Assembly: GCA_021521415.1 (NCBI GenBank) | Contig: JAIQDT010001743.1 | Span: 186,001-250,000 of the forward strand | Length of the DNA stretch: 64,000 nucleotides | Source: Bidens hawaiensis | Taxonomy: Eukaryota; Streptophyta; Magnoliopsida; Asterales; Asteraceae | Direction of reading: 5' to 3' | Shown here: positions 11,421 through 24,445 of the stretch, piece after piece | Layout: each line of letters starts with the position of its first letter | Numbering within the stretch: position 1 is the first letter of the stretch | Made by a program: the position numbers and the translations under genes | The notes under the pieces: model-generated | Told to the model about the DNA's origin: nothing | Seen by the model: the letters and a program-made list of their open reading frames with translations, nothing else | Database searches by the model: none

Positions 11421-13051
11421 AAGTAATGACCTGCAAAGATGGATCTCAACTTAAACCGCCCAAAGATGGAGCTCCAACGGTAATAACCTTCAAAACCAAA
11501 CAGCGTGAGCTCGTTACGAAAGGGGAATAGGGGGTCTTCTTGTAACCACCCTCTAGCGTGAGAATCAGTATGATAAGTAGTGAATATGTCTGTAGGAATT
11601 GAGAGATTGGGTCCTTTTACCGTTAAACCTCATCTTGTATTTATAGCCGAAGGAGGGAGAAGGATTTGGCCAGCTGTGTCACTCAACGGAACCTTCTATT
11701 CTCACGATTGCGCATGATACTCATTTCTGATTGGTTGGACAGTCTGGTGCATAAGATTCTTTCGTCCTGGGCGGATCCTGTATTGGCATGTCCTTATTGG
11801 TCCATCGTGCGTTCGTACTATTGCCAGGATTATTGACCAGTGGCTCTCTGCCACGTGTTTATCCATGCTTTCTCATGGTGAGTCTTCCGTTGTGCTTATT
11901 ATCACATAGCTGACAAGTATGTCTTCCACGTGCCTTCTCTCGGGTATACTCTTTCCGCATTACGGATGACTTATTGTTTGCATGGTGTGTCTGGTATCTT
12001 ACCTCTACAATGAGTTTAAAAAAACAAATACAAATGGTGTAAAATTTATTCACATTGCTTACTAGTTTGAACCTCATGTATTATTTTATTACATTATTAT
12101 TTTAATAATTTTGTTCGATCAAAACTTAATTCAGTACGTCTCATATTTATATGATTAGAAAAGACAAAAATATGTTTCGTGAATATCTTAGTGTACAAGG
12201 TGTTCAAGAAGAGAGGGCTTTGAAGGTCCATTTGTCCACCCATAACCTCCTTTAAAGAGAGCATATATTTGTTCCTGGAATATTGACACAAAAGGGTGGT
12301 ATTATTGAGAAGAATGTGACCCCATTTGTCACCACTCTTATTCCATTGAAATTGAATGGTTATAATTTCTACTCTTTAAAGTATTGTAGGGTTTGATTTC
12401 TTAAATTAAATTGTTTTTTATAACTAACCAGTCCAAATATTATATTTTTTTTTAATAATAGAAATGTAACGGTACACCATGGAGAAGCAAACGCACCTGT
12501 TCAATTTATTAAACCGCAAAATCTACTTCGAATAAGCAATCAACAAGCAGAGTTTGGTTTTAAATGATAAGGGAGGCTATGGGGTGGGCGATGTGGGCAT
12601 CCGGTTAGGACACTTTTCTTGGAGGCACACAAATTTTACAAAAAATTCCGATAGTATGTACATATATTTTAAAATACCTGAAATCTTATGTTTATTGCTA
12701 TTTGGTATGTCATAAACTCACTTTAATACCTTGATTTTTCTAATTGTTATGTTTATTACTATAATTTTAATCACCGTTTTAAAAAAATAGTTTACATTAT
12801 TTAGTTCGTGAATTCTCCGAGACGCTGCTATCAACTGTCATGTTTTAGTTTGAAGTTAAAAAGATATAGAGTTGATATGTGTTTTGTTTTCTCTTCTAAT
12901 ATACATTCGATCAATGTTTGGACTTTAGATATGATCATTTTTGTTTTATCAAAAGCCTTAAATTTGGAATATGTTCGACGATTTTGTTCACCTAAAAAGG
13001 ACTCAGGTATCTATGTAACTAAGAGTTACGTATGAAATCTGTTTTTTCCTT

Positions 13052-13092
<41 letters not shown>

Positions 13093-13748
13093 TACTGAAA
13101 AAAAAGAACAATATATCTTGTTATCTTATTTTCAATTAATAATGTATATGTCGTTAGTTATATGTTGAACATTAATGTAACACCGTAATGGGATTATTTG
13201 ATATTTTGAAGTATGCCCCGCCAGGCCACCATAAATTTGTCACTAGGGATGTGGATGGAAGACATGATATTTATGTGAATGGATGTCACATATCCTGAGT
13301 GGTTGATTGCTAGAGCCTATGCCCGTCCGGGATGTTTCGAGTATTTTTATCATGTTCAGTTTTCGTTGCCATTCCTAGTTTGAGATATATTATGGACTTG
13401 ATTATTGGAAGATTTGTCAGTTGTTAGATTAACCATATAGTGATGGCTGGAATCCCTAGGAAAAATCCAAATTTATCTTAATCTTATTTTCCTAGTACAC
13501 TCGGGTGATTCTTGAAATCATGGTCGTTTATATTAATTTCGTCCATATGTACTACAGCCATTAACTAAAACCAACATCATTTGGAATCATTTGAAAGCAT
13601 AAAAAAGCTAACAAGAAGATGCTAAAACCATAAACTGATCATAACTAGTAAACATGGTTACAACTTGCCAAGCAGGCTCAATTTTGCATTAAAAGCCACG
13701 TTCTTAATCTTATCAAACAACCCTTCGTTGTGTTAGTTTTAAATTATA
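11421..13748. other. Gene-free stretch with an (AAT)n microsatellite
   Basis: No gene is supported. About 13 AAT/TAA triplets run from about 13055 to 13093. Short ORFs here have no domain or splice context. Around 13200-13480 the base composition is more balanced, as in a decayed gene or TE fragment, but I could not identify it. Confidence 0.4.
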
Positions 13749-13859
13749 CTAGGGTATAGCTCGTGTTACACACGAGTGAAAATACATGTCAACAAACATA
13801 ATAAATTTAAACAACAAATTCATGCATAACTAAGTTATTTAATAAGTGTTACCTTAAAT

Positions 13860-14039
13860 TTAATCTTCAGATTCCAAAGAGTTAAGAAGATAATCAAAAT
13901 TTGACTCATAGTTCTTACACTCTAACAACCATTTTACATTCTCGCTAACTTCATTTTCGAAATCCAAATGTGCCATTTCTTTTCTAACATTAGCAAGATT
14001 CAAGTGATTCAAATCTCTTAAAAGAAACATAGATTCTAA
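13860..14039 (-). pseudogene. Small open coding-like fragment at a Helitron end
   Basis: On the - strand about 59 codons are open and end in TAA at 13860-13862. The predicted peptide is rich in Leu, Asn, Glu and Asp (it begins LESMFLLRDLNHLNLANVRK and ends SLESED), with natural-looking amino acid composition for a soluble protein. I do not recognise the family. It lies between two Helitron-like 3' ends, so it may be the last exon of a captured host gene. An open stretch this short can also arise by chance. Confidence 0.35.
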
Positions 14040-14190
14040 TATTGATTTAGGATAGTGTCCGTGTTACACGCGGTGGAACATATTTAAAACATAAAATATA
14101 TGTAACATAATATAAATTTAATCAAATGCAAATGTTATACTTATAAATAAATGATATATTTCAATATTGTTCCAAATGATAGTATTTGAA

Positions 14191-15270
14191 CTAACAATAT
14201 ATTTCAAACCCGTGTAATATTTAAAACGAAAGTACGAAATAATTCGTAGTAGTTGTAGAGGTTATAATATTGGATTTAAAATTAAAATAGATTGGAAGAT
14301 AATTTTGAATTTCGATTTGTTAATATTAAAGTCTATAACTTATTTTTGTAAAGTTCATATAAAGGTTGAAAATTATAGTCAAATCATTATTCATTATCAT
14401 TATTATAAAATAAAGTCTAAATCATATACCAAAGATGCAAACAATTACCAGAAAGTTAATTTGAATTTGTAATTTATATATATAGAATATTGTATATTGT
14501 ATACAATTACCAAAGATATTTTTTATAGATATACAATATTGTATATTGTATATGGTTCTTAAGTTATTAACCTTTATAAACACAATTAGATTAAGTTGTT
14601 TAAATTATAGTCAAAATTTAAATGTATATAAAATAATATTTTAGTCAAATCATTATTATTAATATGGACCATTAATTATAAATTAATGGTTAATCATATA
14701 CCAAAAATGTTTAGAATTGCTATATTCAAAGCATTAACCTCCACTGACCTTAAATATGTAAGGTGAAATTTGAGTGCATGATCAATTTTATAACTATCCA
14801 TTACATATACTTATTTATGTAAGATATAATATAAATAGAAACGATAATAAAATTTTGAAATTAGAATCTTAAAACTAACAATATATTTCAAACCCGGGTA
14901 ATATTTAAAACGAAAGTACGAAATAATTCGTAGTAGTTGTAGAGATTATAATATTGGATTTAAAATTGAAATAGATTGGAAGATAATTTTGAATTTCGAT
15001 TTGTTAATATTAAAGTTTATAACTTATTTTTGTAAAGTTCATATAAAGGTTGAAAATTATAGTCAAATCATTATCATTATTATAAAATAAAGTCTAAATC
15101 ATATATTTGAGTCAAATCATTATTATTATTATGGACCAATAATTATAAATTAATGGTTAATCATATACCAAAATTGTTTAGAATTACCATATTCAAAGCA
15201 TTGACCTTAAATATGTAAGGTCAAATTTGAGTGTGTGATCAACTTTATAACTATCCATTATATATACTTA
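14191..15270. repeat. Direct duplication of AT-rich blocks inside the Helitron complex
   Basis: The block 14191-14433 recurs at 14875-15107, and the block 14643-14820 recurs at about 15112-15270, with scattered substitutions and small deletions. This implies an old tandem duplication with a partly deleted second copy. Nothing coding is visible. Confidence 0.8.
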
Positions 15271-15770
15271 TATATGGTGATCAATTTTATAACGATAATA
15301 AATTTTTTAAATTAGAATATAAATAGAAATCAAATATTTTGTTAATTATAAAAATACGGTAATATAAGTTATGTTTTAAAATATAGTCAAAATTTAAATC
15401 TATATAAAATAATATATTGTAGTTAAATCATTATTATTATTATGGACCATTATTTATAAGAAAAATCAATATTCAATATTGATGTTAATTAAAGCGTGAC
15501 TGGGATAATTAAATTATTTAAATTAACATATTAATGTTAATTCGGTTATTTAAACAAATAAGGAAAGTCAAACTAAATAAATTGTATTAATGGGATAATT
15601 AAATATGTACATGATTATTCAAAAAATAAATATACATCAATATAAAAATATACATCTTATATAAGTCATTCTCAATCCGTGAAATTAGATAATATAAGTG
15701 GGACAATATCCTGAAATAATAAAATCAAATATTAATATTGATATTATGGATTATTTTAATTATAATTAAT

Positions 15771-16560
15771 AACCGGAAAATTTTAAAGGTGTTACCGGAA
15801 AAACACCATGGTATCTCGGATTTTTTCGTAGAATTTAAATTGAAACTAGGTTGTATGACTCGTGACATTCATCTGAAATTATAAAGTAGAATTTTAATGT
15901 TTATGTTATGGAACATTTGATATTTAATTTATAACCGAAAAATTTAAATGTCTTACCGGAAAATAACAAATAATGATAATAACCATGGTATCTCCGTTTT
16001 TTATTAAGAAACTAAAATCAAATTTTTCGTAAATCAATCGGGTAAATTACCTGAAATAATAAAGTTTTGTTATAACATTGATATTATGGAATATTAGAAT
16101 TATAATTTATAACCGGATAATTTAAATGTGTCTTACCGGAAAAACGAAATAATGATACTGAATATGGATGAAGCTGATTTATATATAGAACCTAGAAGAA
16201 AAACACGCATAACAAAAAAGCAGAAAAAATATTAAACTTTAAATAAATATAAAACACCCATTGTTATAGGTATAACACATAAACAATAACTTACCGGAAA
16301 AACTTACCGGAATAACGTAAATACGTAGAAATATTAGCTTCATCGCCGTTTTTTATTTAGAACCTAAATTGATTTTAAAAAAATCAGTTAACAATGAAAA
16401 TAAGATAAAAAGGTTAGATCTATAATAACCGGAAGAAAATATGATGTTGCCGGAAAAAGATATAACTTTGCCGGAAAATCATATAATATTGTTGGTCATT
16501 TAAGTATAATATATAACCTTACCGGAAAACAATTAATCTCGATCTACATTACCGGAATAT
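15771..16560. repeat. Cluster of about 12 ACCGGAAAA words
   Basis: TTACCGGAAAA and close variants (TGCCGGAAAA, ACCGGAATA) occur about a dozen times in 790 bases, with irregular spacing of about 20-160 bases. The rest of the stretch is strongly AT-rich. Read on the - strand they are TTTTCCGGTAA, downstream of a TATTTAAACC box and a CT-rich leader-like stretch near 16560-16660. Confidence 0.6.
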
Positions 16561-16773
16561 AGAAGATGGTGGATTGTGAAGTTAGTAAGCCGAGAGAGAG
16601 AGAGATTAAAATGATTATGATGGAAAATTCTAAGGTTTAAATAGTGTGTGAGATGACATGTGACAGAATATTAGAGCACATGAGAATGGAAACATGCTGA
16701 CTGGATTGTACATGTGGACAGCCTAGAAGAAAGTCATGTGTCCACATTGTATTGCTTTAATAGTATTTAAAGA

Positions 16774-17485
16774 TGATTCATCAAGTTCCCAAAAGCGTTA
16801 TGTGAAATCCATATATTTTTTTTCACCATCTTTGTTTTTCATCCTCAATCGGTTTCTATGTCTCTCTCAAATAGTCAAATCCAACTACTAGCGGCATTTA
16901 GGCCGCTGTATATAATTACTCTACTTATATATAGTTATTTTATTTGATTCTCACGTTTAGCACGTTAGTTTAATTTGTATTGATCCAAACTCTATATTAT
17001 TATTGTTAATAGTGAAAGGCTAATGGAAAATAAATTAAAAAATACACGCTTTAATACTCGATTGAATCTTAAATTCAGCAAAATACAAATATGACTTGGA
17101 TGATAATTTTGGAAATATTTTAACGTAATAGTGTGCACGTTAATTTGATCAAATAGTTTTGGAGATATATTTGAAAGCAACACGTGGTCAGGATTCTGCC
17201 GACACGCTCTACCCAATCTATCATCACACACAATTGAAAAGGAATAATATAATTTTATAGTAAATAGTATATAGGTTAATAATTAATTTAGCCACGAAAT
17301 ATTCGCAAACAACGGAATAATAATATATTACAATAGACAAAACAGAAACACGGTAGTTCAAGGTGAGAGCACAAATAAAGATGTAGGATTTTTCTTCACA
17401 AATAATTTCTCTTTAATATGTCGTCAAAAAATACTACTAAGTTCATAATTTTATAGTTAAATCCGTCAATTTACAATTTCAAAGA
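16774..17485. other. Gene-free stretch with a small perfect hairpin
   Basis: AGCGGCATTTAGGCCGCT near 16890-16907 is a perfect 6-bp stem with a 6-base loop. Nothing else is recognisable; short ORFs are unsupported. Confidence 0.4.
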
Positions 17486-17494
17486 ATATATTTA

Positions 17495-19085
17495 GGGATA
17501 TTGGATTTTAATAATTCAAACTTATGGTCTACTTGCTAATATTAATCCCAGTTTAAAAAAAATTCTCTACATTAATTCCAATTTGCAACCTATTGACCTC
17601 CACCAAGCATTTTTTCTTAACAAGAACTAACTCGGTTAGTGTAGGCCTAAATACGTCATTTCTTCAAGTTGAAGGGACAAATGAAAAATGTAATTAAACT
17701 TAAAAACTCACCACCACCACTACAGTCACCCCCACCACCACCACGACAATGACTACTGTGGCGCCGCCGCCATCACCTGTTTATGAAGAGTGGGTTTGAA
17801 AATTTATATAATCATTAGTATTATTTAATGTATAGTTATGAAAAAAATAAATAAATAATACATATTATATAAAGTTATAATTATATACTAGTAAGTTGCC
17901 CGCGATGCAGCGATGTATGCGCAAACGCAATCGGTGTTAGTACGTTTGTAACCTTGCAACGGAATGCGCGTAACTCGAAGGTGATATGCATTTAACGTGG
18001 CTTTGGAAGTGTTACCAATGCCAGTAAGCGTGCCACATAATGCCTATACGTGAGCAACCTGGTATGTATAAACAATGTCATTCATGTAACTGATGCTTGA
18101 ACTCGCGTAACTGGTCGCGACAAGCAAGAAACAAAGATGAAATGTATAGTAATTTCAAAACCCAGCCTGTTTTAATGAACTTGTTCCGACCTGAAAACGT
18201 TTTAACTCGAAACCCATTTTGACACGAACCCTTTCGATCTAAACTCATCCCGACATGAACTAAATTAACCCTTTTTGTGTTAACATGTTCCAACCCTAAC
18301 TCGCTCAAACACCATTAGCCGAACATGCCCGACCCGTTGTCGGTAATAACTGATCACGTAACATGTTAGTTTTTTAAAAATTAATAAAATAGAGCAATAC
18401 TATACTAAAATTAAAGAGAACAAAATGTTCGTTTTTATGATGTAATTTTTAAGAAAAAATATTAACGTTTGAAAAAAATTACAGCTCTGAAAAAGTCGTG
18501 GGGTAGGTGGTTTATAATTAAGGGAAAATATGTAACTATTTAATATATTAACAAAACTTGATTGAAGTTGAAGGACCATTATTGTATTTTATTTGGAATA
18601 TGTAAAGACTATTTTACCCCTATATTTTTAAAAATTATATACATTGTTACGTGTACTATATGCAACAAGAGTTGTACCTTCTAAAATGTAATAGGCCTCT
18701 CACTTCTATATTATATATAGTATAGATATATATAAACAATTGTAAATGTATAAAAATTGATTAATAAATAGTAAACGAGTTGAGATCGAGCTTGAAAACC
18801 ACTCACGAGCCGAGTTCAAGTTTTAGAAATAGAGATAGAAGCAAGCCGAGATGCAGCTCAAGCTCTGTGGAGGTTAAATGAGTCGAGCTAGTCGAGCTCA
18901 AGCTTGGCTCGGATCATTTGCGGGCGTAGTTATTTTGCCCCAAAACTAACTGAGTTAGTCTCCATTATAAAAAGGCTCGGTGGAGGTCAATACAGTGAAA
19001 ATTGGGATTAACTTGAGAAATTTCTTAAATTGAGATTATTGCCGGCCAACATACCAATGTTCAGATTATTAAAATTCAATATCCC
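17495..19085. mobile_element. Mutator-like element with long inverted ends
   Basis: About 160 bases at the left end (from GGGATATTGGATTTTAATAA) recur in inverted orientation at the right end (to AATATCCC), including a shared block around TTGACCTCCACC. The flanks ATATATTTA (17486-17494) and ATAAATTTA (19086-19094) match at 8 of 9 bases, fitting the 9-bp duplication of Mutator-like elements. No transposase is visible. A Helitron (17888-18726) is nested inside. A related end is present at 19768-19830. Confidence 0.75.
17888..18726 (-). mobile_element. Non-autonomous Helitron (839 bp) nested in the Mutator-like element
   Basis: On the - strand it begins TCTATACTATATATAATATAG just after an A and ends CTAG just before a T, so the insertion is A-T as expected for Helitrons and creates no target duplication. 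The 3' hairpin is degenerate. No Rep/helicase ORF is present. It interrupts the Mutator-like element, whose two ends lie symmetrically outside. Confidence 0.7.
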
Positions 19086-19094
19086 ATAAATTTA

Positions 19095-21813
19095 TGGTTA
19101 TTTTTTTACCTATTTTGTAATGGACATTTGCTAACATAAAATTTTTATAATAGAAATCTAAACTTAAGGTTTCAATCCGTAGTTATATACTTTCTCAAGT
19201 GACTTCCAAACTTTCTCTTTACATACGTAAAGTGTAGCTACCTCGTAATTCTTTTCAATCTTCATTGTACACATTTCAATCAATTTCGGGTGTTTACAAA
19301 AGGCATTAAACTTTCAAATAGTCTAGTGAAGTTCGTTGCTACGTATAAATGTTGATATGTTAAGGATTAGTCTGAAACTTATAGATTTTCAAATGGGTCA
19401 AGTTCACAACCTATAACTTAAGTGAGACCGTGGTCCCAAATTTACCACATATAATGATTACAAAGTGTTCTTTGCGAGGTTGTGTTCTTTTATGTTATTT
19501 CATGTTATAATCTAAAGTCATTTTTATATATTTATGTGATTTTAAAGTTACACAATAAATACAAAAATAAAAAAAAGTTTCAAAACTTCATTTATTTTGG
19601 TTGAAATGCTTATTATGTTGGTAGCTCAAAAGAGTATGGGAAGGCAAAACTTGAACTAAATCATATAGGTGCTCAATATAAAGGGACTTGTACATTTGTT
19701 CATACATGAGTTGTATGTTATAATACACACATTGAACTTGAACAAATTTATACATCCAAACGTCGTAAAACATAGGGTTATTGGATTTTAATAACCCAAC
19801 TATCACATGTTAGTCACTTTCACTCGCAACTAACGAGTTGACCACAACTACTATATACTTTAAACTCGTTTTCTTGTGTTATTCCTCTAAATTAACCAAA
19901 CACTAACATGATTAGTTATGAGGCTAAAAAATGTCATTTTGCCAAGTTAAAGAGGTAAAATAGAATTTTTATTTAACAACGGTCCGCCTACACCACCTTC
20001 CACGGTCGAAATTATACGTTATGAATTTTACAAAACATATTATATTAATATATATATATATATATATATATAGAAGGGAAAAGAAGTCATAGACATGACA
20101 CGTATTATCATTATATTGGTTTTGAAATAAAATTTAAAAGATATATTGGTAAAGACGAGACAAACTATAAATACTTTTAAACCAACCAAGAGTCATGTAA
20201 ATGTAAATAATGGTGCATAAAGAACAATTTGCCTGCTAAACTACTGATATTGAACCATGAACATAAAAAAGTTGTGAATTGTTGAAAGTTTTAAACATGC
20301 ATAAAATTGTTCAATTAACTAATGATATTAATTAAAAATGATGTGTGGAGAAATAAAGTGTTTACACAATCACATTTACACTGCAAGTTATTATCTACAA
20401 GTGGCCCATGTGGCACCGAGACACGTATTTAACGCGTGATGTACACCTCCTCAAATTTTATTTTTATTTTTATTTTATTAAAACGTTACCAATGATATTC
20501 CGCCACTCGTCTTACTCGATAAATACAAAGTCATGTGAATATCCTAAGTGACGTGCTATCCACGCGACCTTTTAGGAGAGTGAGAGATTGTAGTCGGTTA
20601 ACAGTATGGTGTAGCCGTTGAGACACAGTGAGATAAAAACGTTAAATGTCATAAACCTTTGTATTAATTAAAATTATTTCTGATGTATTTGCAATTTAAG
20701 GCTTATAGTTACATAAAAGCTAGTATATTAACCTTTCTTGTATTTTGCTATTTTAGTATCCATTTGATGAGGAAGAACATGTTTACTTTTGGCCTTCAAC
20801 TATCACCACTTTAGCAAAGTCTGTTTTATTCATAAGTCATTTTTCTTGAATAGCATTAATCATGTTTGGACGATATTAGATAGTTGACTAAGTTGCTTAC
20901 TAATTCTTTCATACTCAACACAATAGCATGTTTTGACCAAATTTTCATAAAAAGATACTATCTGTTTTAATCAAACTATTTAGTTACCTTGCATATGTCG
21001 AATTTCATATTATAACTGATTTAGGTTTTACAAAACAACCCATTAATGAACAACAGTAGGAAAAAACATACATTAATTTTTGTTATTCCAACTCGTTCTA
21101 TTTAACTTACATCCATATAGTTTTCAGCACTTACCGTTACTTAATTTTAGTTGGTTTATGTAACATTATTATGAACATTGTAAATGATTTTTAATCATAG
21201 AGGAGAGCTCGGTCCTCTTTCAAAGCTAGCTTGTAGTCTGACCAATATGATCCATATCAATGCTCAATTATATCGTTATTTACTTCACTCTTTACCCTTT
21301 TTTTTCTTTCAATTTCACATAAGCTTGAGTCATTATTACATAAAACTTGAAGTACAAGTAGAATAAAATCATTTACGTTGGCAACATATGGCCAACGTTG
21401 TTAAGCGTTATTTATGCTATAGATTTATGACTAAAAATAGACTTAGGGGCATTTAGATCTGAACGAGCCTATTTCCCTTTCAACAAAAAAACCCACTAAT
21501 TGAATTAGAGATTCAAATATCCATTGATCAAAGACATTTTTTAAATGAGCCAAACACTCTTATATCTATTAGAATCAAATGTGCACGTTTGATTATCTGA
21601 ATGGTCCTGTTAAGTGCCAAACAAACAGCCTCTTAGTGAAAATGGTATAGTAATCTAGACATGTCATTTTTACAAACTTAATTCTTTCTCTCATTTTTTT
21701 CTAATTCAATTAGTGATGTACGTTGATGAACAAATATTCAATGATATAAAAACTAAATACTCAAATATTTCTATCACTATATCTATACAATATACAATTA
21801 AGCATGAAAAATA
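19095..21813. other. Gene-free stretch with a transposon end and an AT microsatellite
   Basis: GGGTTATTGGATTTTAATAA at about 19772 is a third copy of the Mutator-like end at 17495, without a partner nearby. A pure (TA)n run lies at about 20047-20072. No gene is supported; short ORFs lack any context. Confidence 0.45.
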
Positions 21814-21821
21814 CTCCCGAT

Positions 21822-22515
21822 TAGGGCTGTGCAATGGTTCAAAACCACGAGAGCCGAACCGGAACCGAAAATGAGTGAAAAATATAACCGGAACCGGAAC
21901 CTATTAGTAAGCCGGTTCGGTTCTAGAACCGCTAAAGCTGGTTCTCGCTAACCGGTTCTGGCTAGAACCGGTTCGATCATTTATTTATCAAATGAGTTAT
22001 GCAAACTTTGCGAATTGCAAAACAAGTTTATACAATTGCATGTCTTCTTTCACGGTAAAACTAATTTAGATTACAACATGAACATCTGTTATATTTTTTA
22101 TTAAAACCTAAGTGTTCAAGTTAAATAAATCATTAGCAACGATAGATTAATGAAAGATCATATCATTTTATATTAAATTACCTTTATAGCTTAAATCAAA
22201 ATTGATCATGGTTGCTAGTTCTTGAACGTAAAGAAAGAAGATTTTGAATTAAAAAATGATTGAACGGATGCCGGTTAATAAGTTACTCTATAAAAAATGG
22301 GGATTGGTAAATTTATTTAAAACGTTTTGAATATTCCGGTTCTTCGGTTCCGAGTCTAGAACCGTTGGTTTTACCCGGAACCGAACCGGGAATTGTTTAA
22401 TGCAAATTTTGATAACCGAGAACCAAACCGGTACACACATTAGCGGTTCTGAGGCACCGGTTCGGTTCCGGTTCCTCGATTCTAACGGTTCCAAACCGTT
22501 TTTTGCTCACCCTTA
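21822..22515. mobile_element. Non-autonomous hAT element (694 bp, TSD CTCCCGAT)
   Basis: The exact 8-bp repeat CTCCCGAT at 21814-21821 and 22516-22523 flanks ends TAGGGCTGTGCA and (reverse complement) TAAGGGTGAGCA, 9 of 12 identical. Both sub-terminal regions are filled with GAACCGGTTC-type words, the middle is AT-rich, and there is no transposase. This is the clearest short transposon of the window. Confidence 0.9.
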
Positions 22516-22950
22516 CTCCCGATAACTAAAATCTCATCATGATCATGCATACAAGACCTAACTACTTAGATCTTAGAAGTAGTAATGCTTACATCAAAAC
22601 AAAATGTAATATATCTATTCAAACTTACTATACGTCTTTGTTTTTTCACCCCATTATCATCTTCATATTCTTATGCTAGTTTTTATAGTCCGATCACATA
22701 TCAACTCACACAAGATCATAAAGATATATCTACCTAAACATACATCAACATTTGAAACTTAATATATATATATATATATATAAAAATGAAGTTAAACATT
22801 CACTTCTCGCACTTCTGGCTGTAAAAAAACTTCTGAAATGATCCAATACCCCCCCTCTATATATATATAAGGTTATAAAGTCAACATTTTATTTGAATTC
22901 TTCTTAAAAGAAATTAACAGATTAACCAAAACTTTTCATTCATTCTCTTA

Positions 22951-23231
22951 GGCTAGTTGTAGTGGGCGATAAATGGGGACGAAAAGGGGCAACAAAAGTT
23001 GGAACACCGCCCCCAGGCGATATTCGGGCGATTGGGGGGGGGTTTGTTTTTGTCGCATGTTGTTGTTGCTATAATATTATTATAATAGGTTGTGTGTGTA
23101 ATATATACACATATATATATACATAGGGATACAACACCATTACACCCCCAAAATAAAAACTCAGTCTTTGCTGACTGAACGACACATGACACAAATCATC
23201 CCATTTTGCAGTCTCTCCACTACACATAGCC
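22951..23231. mobile_element. Tourist-like MITE (281 bp, TSD TTA)
   Basis: The ends GGCTAGTTGTAGTGG and (reverse complement) GGCTATGTGTAGTGG match at 13 of 15 bases, and TTA flanks both sides (22948-22950 and 23232-23234). A TTA duplication and such ends fit PIF/Harbinger-derived Tourist elements. It lies about 1.2 kb upstream of the OSCA-type gene start. Confidence 0.75.
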
Positions 23232-23306
23232 TTACTATCCTCCTTAGACTATCCAGGTTTAACTAAAAAAATACATTATGCCTTTAACACGCTTGTCGTG
23301 GTTTAA

Positions 23307-23614
23307 CTAAAAAAACAATAAAACAAAAAAACTTAAAAACGTGTGATTTGGCTGGTTTGGGGTGGACCCCATCTCATTAATATGGATTCAGGCGTTAATG
23401 AGATGGTACCGGTGGGTTTAACGCCGAGCTTTCACAAGCTCATTTTGGTGTTCGGTAAAACTAAAAAAACAATAAAACAAAAAAAACTTAAAAACGTGTG
23501 ATTTGGCTGGTTTGGGGTGGACCCCATCTCATTAATATGGATTCAGGCGTTAATGAGATGGTACCGGTGGGTTTAACGCCGAGCTTTCACAAGCTCGTTT
23601 TGGTGTTCGGTAAT
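23307..23614. repeat. Tandem duplication, 2 x 154 bp, with internal hairpin
   Basis: Bases 23307-23460 are repeated at 23461-23614 with only a few changes. Each unit contains CCATCTCATTAA and TTAATGAGATGG separated by about 14 bases, a 12-bp stem. The near-identity points to recent duplication. It lies in the upstream region of the OSCA-type gene; no function is implied. Confidence 0.85.
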
Positions 23615-24445
23615 GACATGGCTACGGCGCTTGTTGGTTTAACACCCACTATGAGTAAGCGTTGAAGAAGCTTGAGCACAAACATTGTAATACTAATAAC
23701 TTTATAAGGGTGTTAAATAAAACTATCCCAAACAACAAGGGCATATAAACAACCACAACTACATACACCGATATAACGTTATAATTGCCTTGTGCATTTA
23801 TTTCTGTAGAAGATTAATATTAATATTAATTAATAAATAAAACGTAAGCATCATAATTCGTTCATACAATACACCTTCTTTATCTACTGTCTATTTCTTC
23901 CTTTTCGTCTCTTTCAGTTCATCCAAATATCTTTACTTTACTCATGATATTGAAGTGTCACAAATAATCAATCAATTTTAGTTATTTCATTTTCATATTA
24001 ATCATATTCTCTGCTAAAAAATACCAGGAATGTTCTTTCTACCTTTAGTTCAACTCTGAAGCAATTTAGGGTTTGTTTTCATCAGGGTACGCTTCTTAAA
24101 AAGGTAAAGTTTTGTTTTTTTTTATCTTGATATGGGATTTAGTTTTATTTAAAAAAAAATAATCTTTTTGTTGAAATTTGGTTGAATCAGTCTATAACAA
24201 GAGACCCCTTGAGTTTATTTTATGTGTTTCTTGAATTCTTTAATATTTCTCAAGAATTGAAACTTTCTTTTCAAATCTTGAAAGCATAAAGTTGGGATTT
24301 TTATATTATTTTTTTGCTGGCCTCTTTGATTTCCAGCAAAGATTCAAGATTTAGGTTAACCCCTTTTCATATTAACAAGATTTGTTAATAATTGATCAAG
24401 AAGTTGATGATACATGGTTTTCTTGAACAGGAGATCTGAAGAAAG
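23615..24445 (+). promoter_or_regulatory. Promoter and 5' UTR of the OSCA-type gene, with a leader intron
   Basis: No coding region is seen. A likely leader intron runs from GTAAAG at 24104 to the acceptor TTCTTGAACAG ending 24430, leaving a short leader exon before the ATG at 24446. The transcription start was not identified. Leader introns are common in plant genes of this kind, so this is plausible but unproven. Confidence 0.5.

Larger units (their letters stand above)
13749..16773 (-). mobile_element. Helitron complex, non-autonomous, - orientation
   Basis: On the - strand the 3' terminus reads CTAG followed by T (13749-13752), preceded by a 7-bp stem and 3-base loop (CTCGTGT-TAC-ACACGAG, 13760-13776). 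This is the hairpin-plus-CTRR end of Helitrons. A second, related end lies at 14046-14073 with a bulged hairpin. A plausible 5' terminus, TC at 16773 preceded by A on the - strand, starts TCTTTAAATACTATTAAAGC. The body contains duplicated AT-rich blocks and many ACCGGAAAA words. Which 3' end pairs with which 5' end is not settled, so this may be two overlapping elements. No Rep/helicase ORF is present. Confidence 0.55.

Noticed and set aside
17690..17775. CCACCACCACC/GCCGCCGCC-rich stretch as a Pro-rich coding exon
   Set aside because: No open frame with splice sites; it lies inside the Mutator-like element and is low-complexity.
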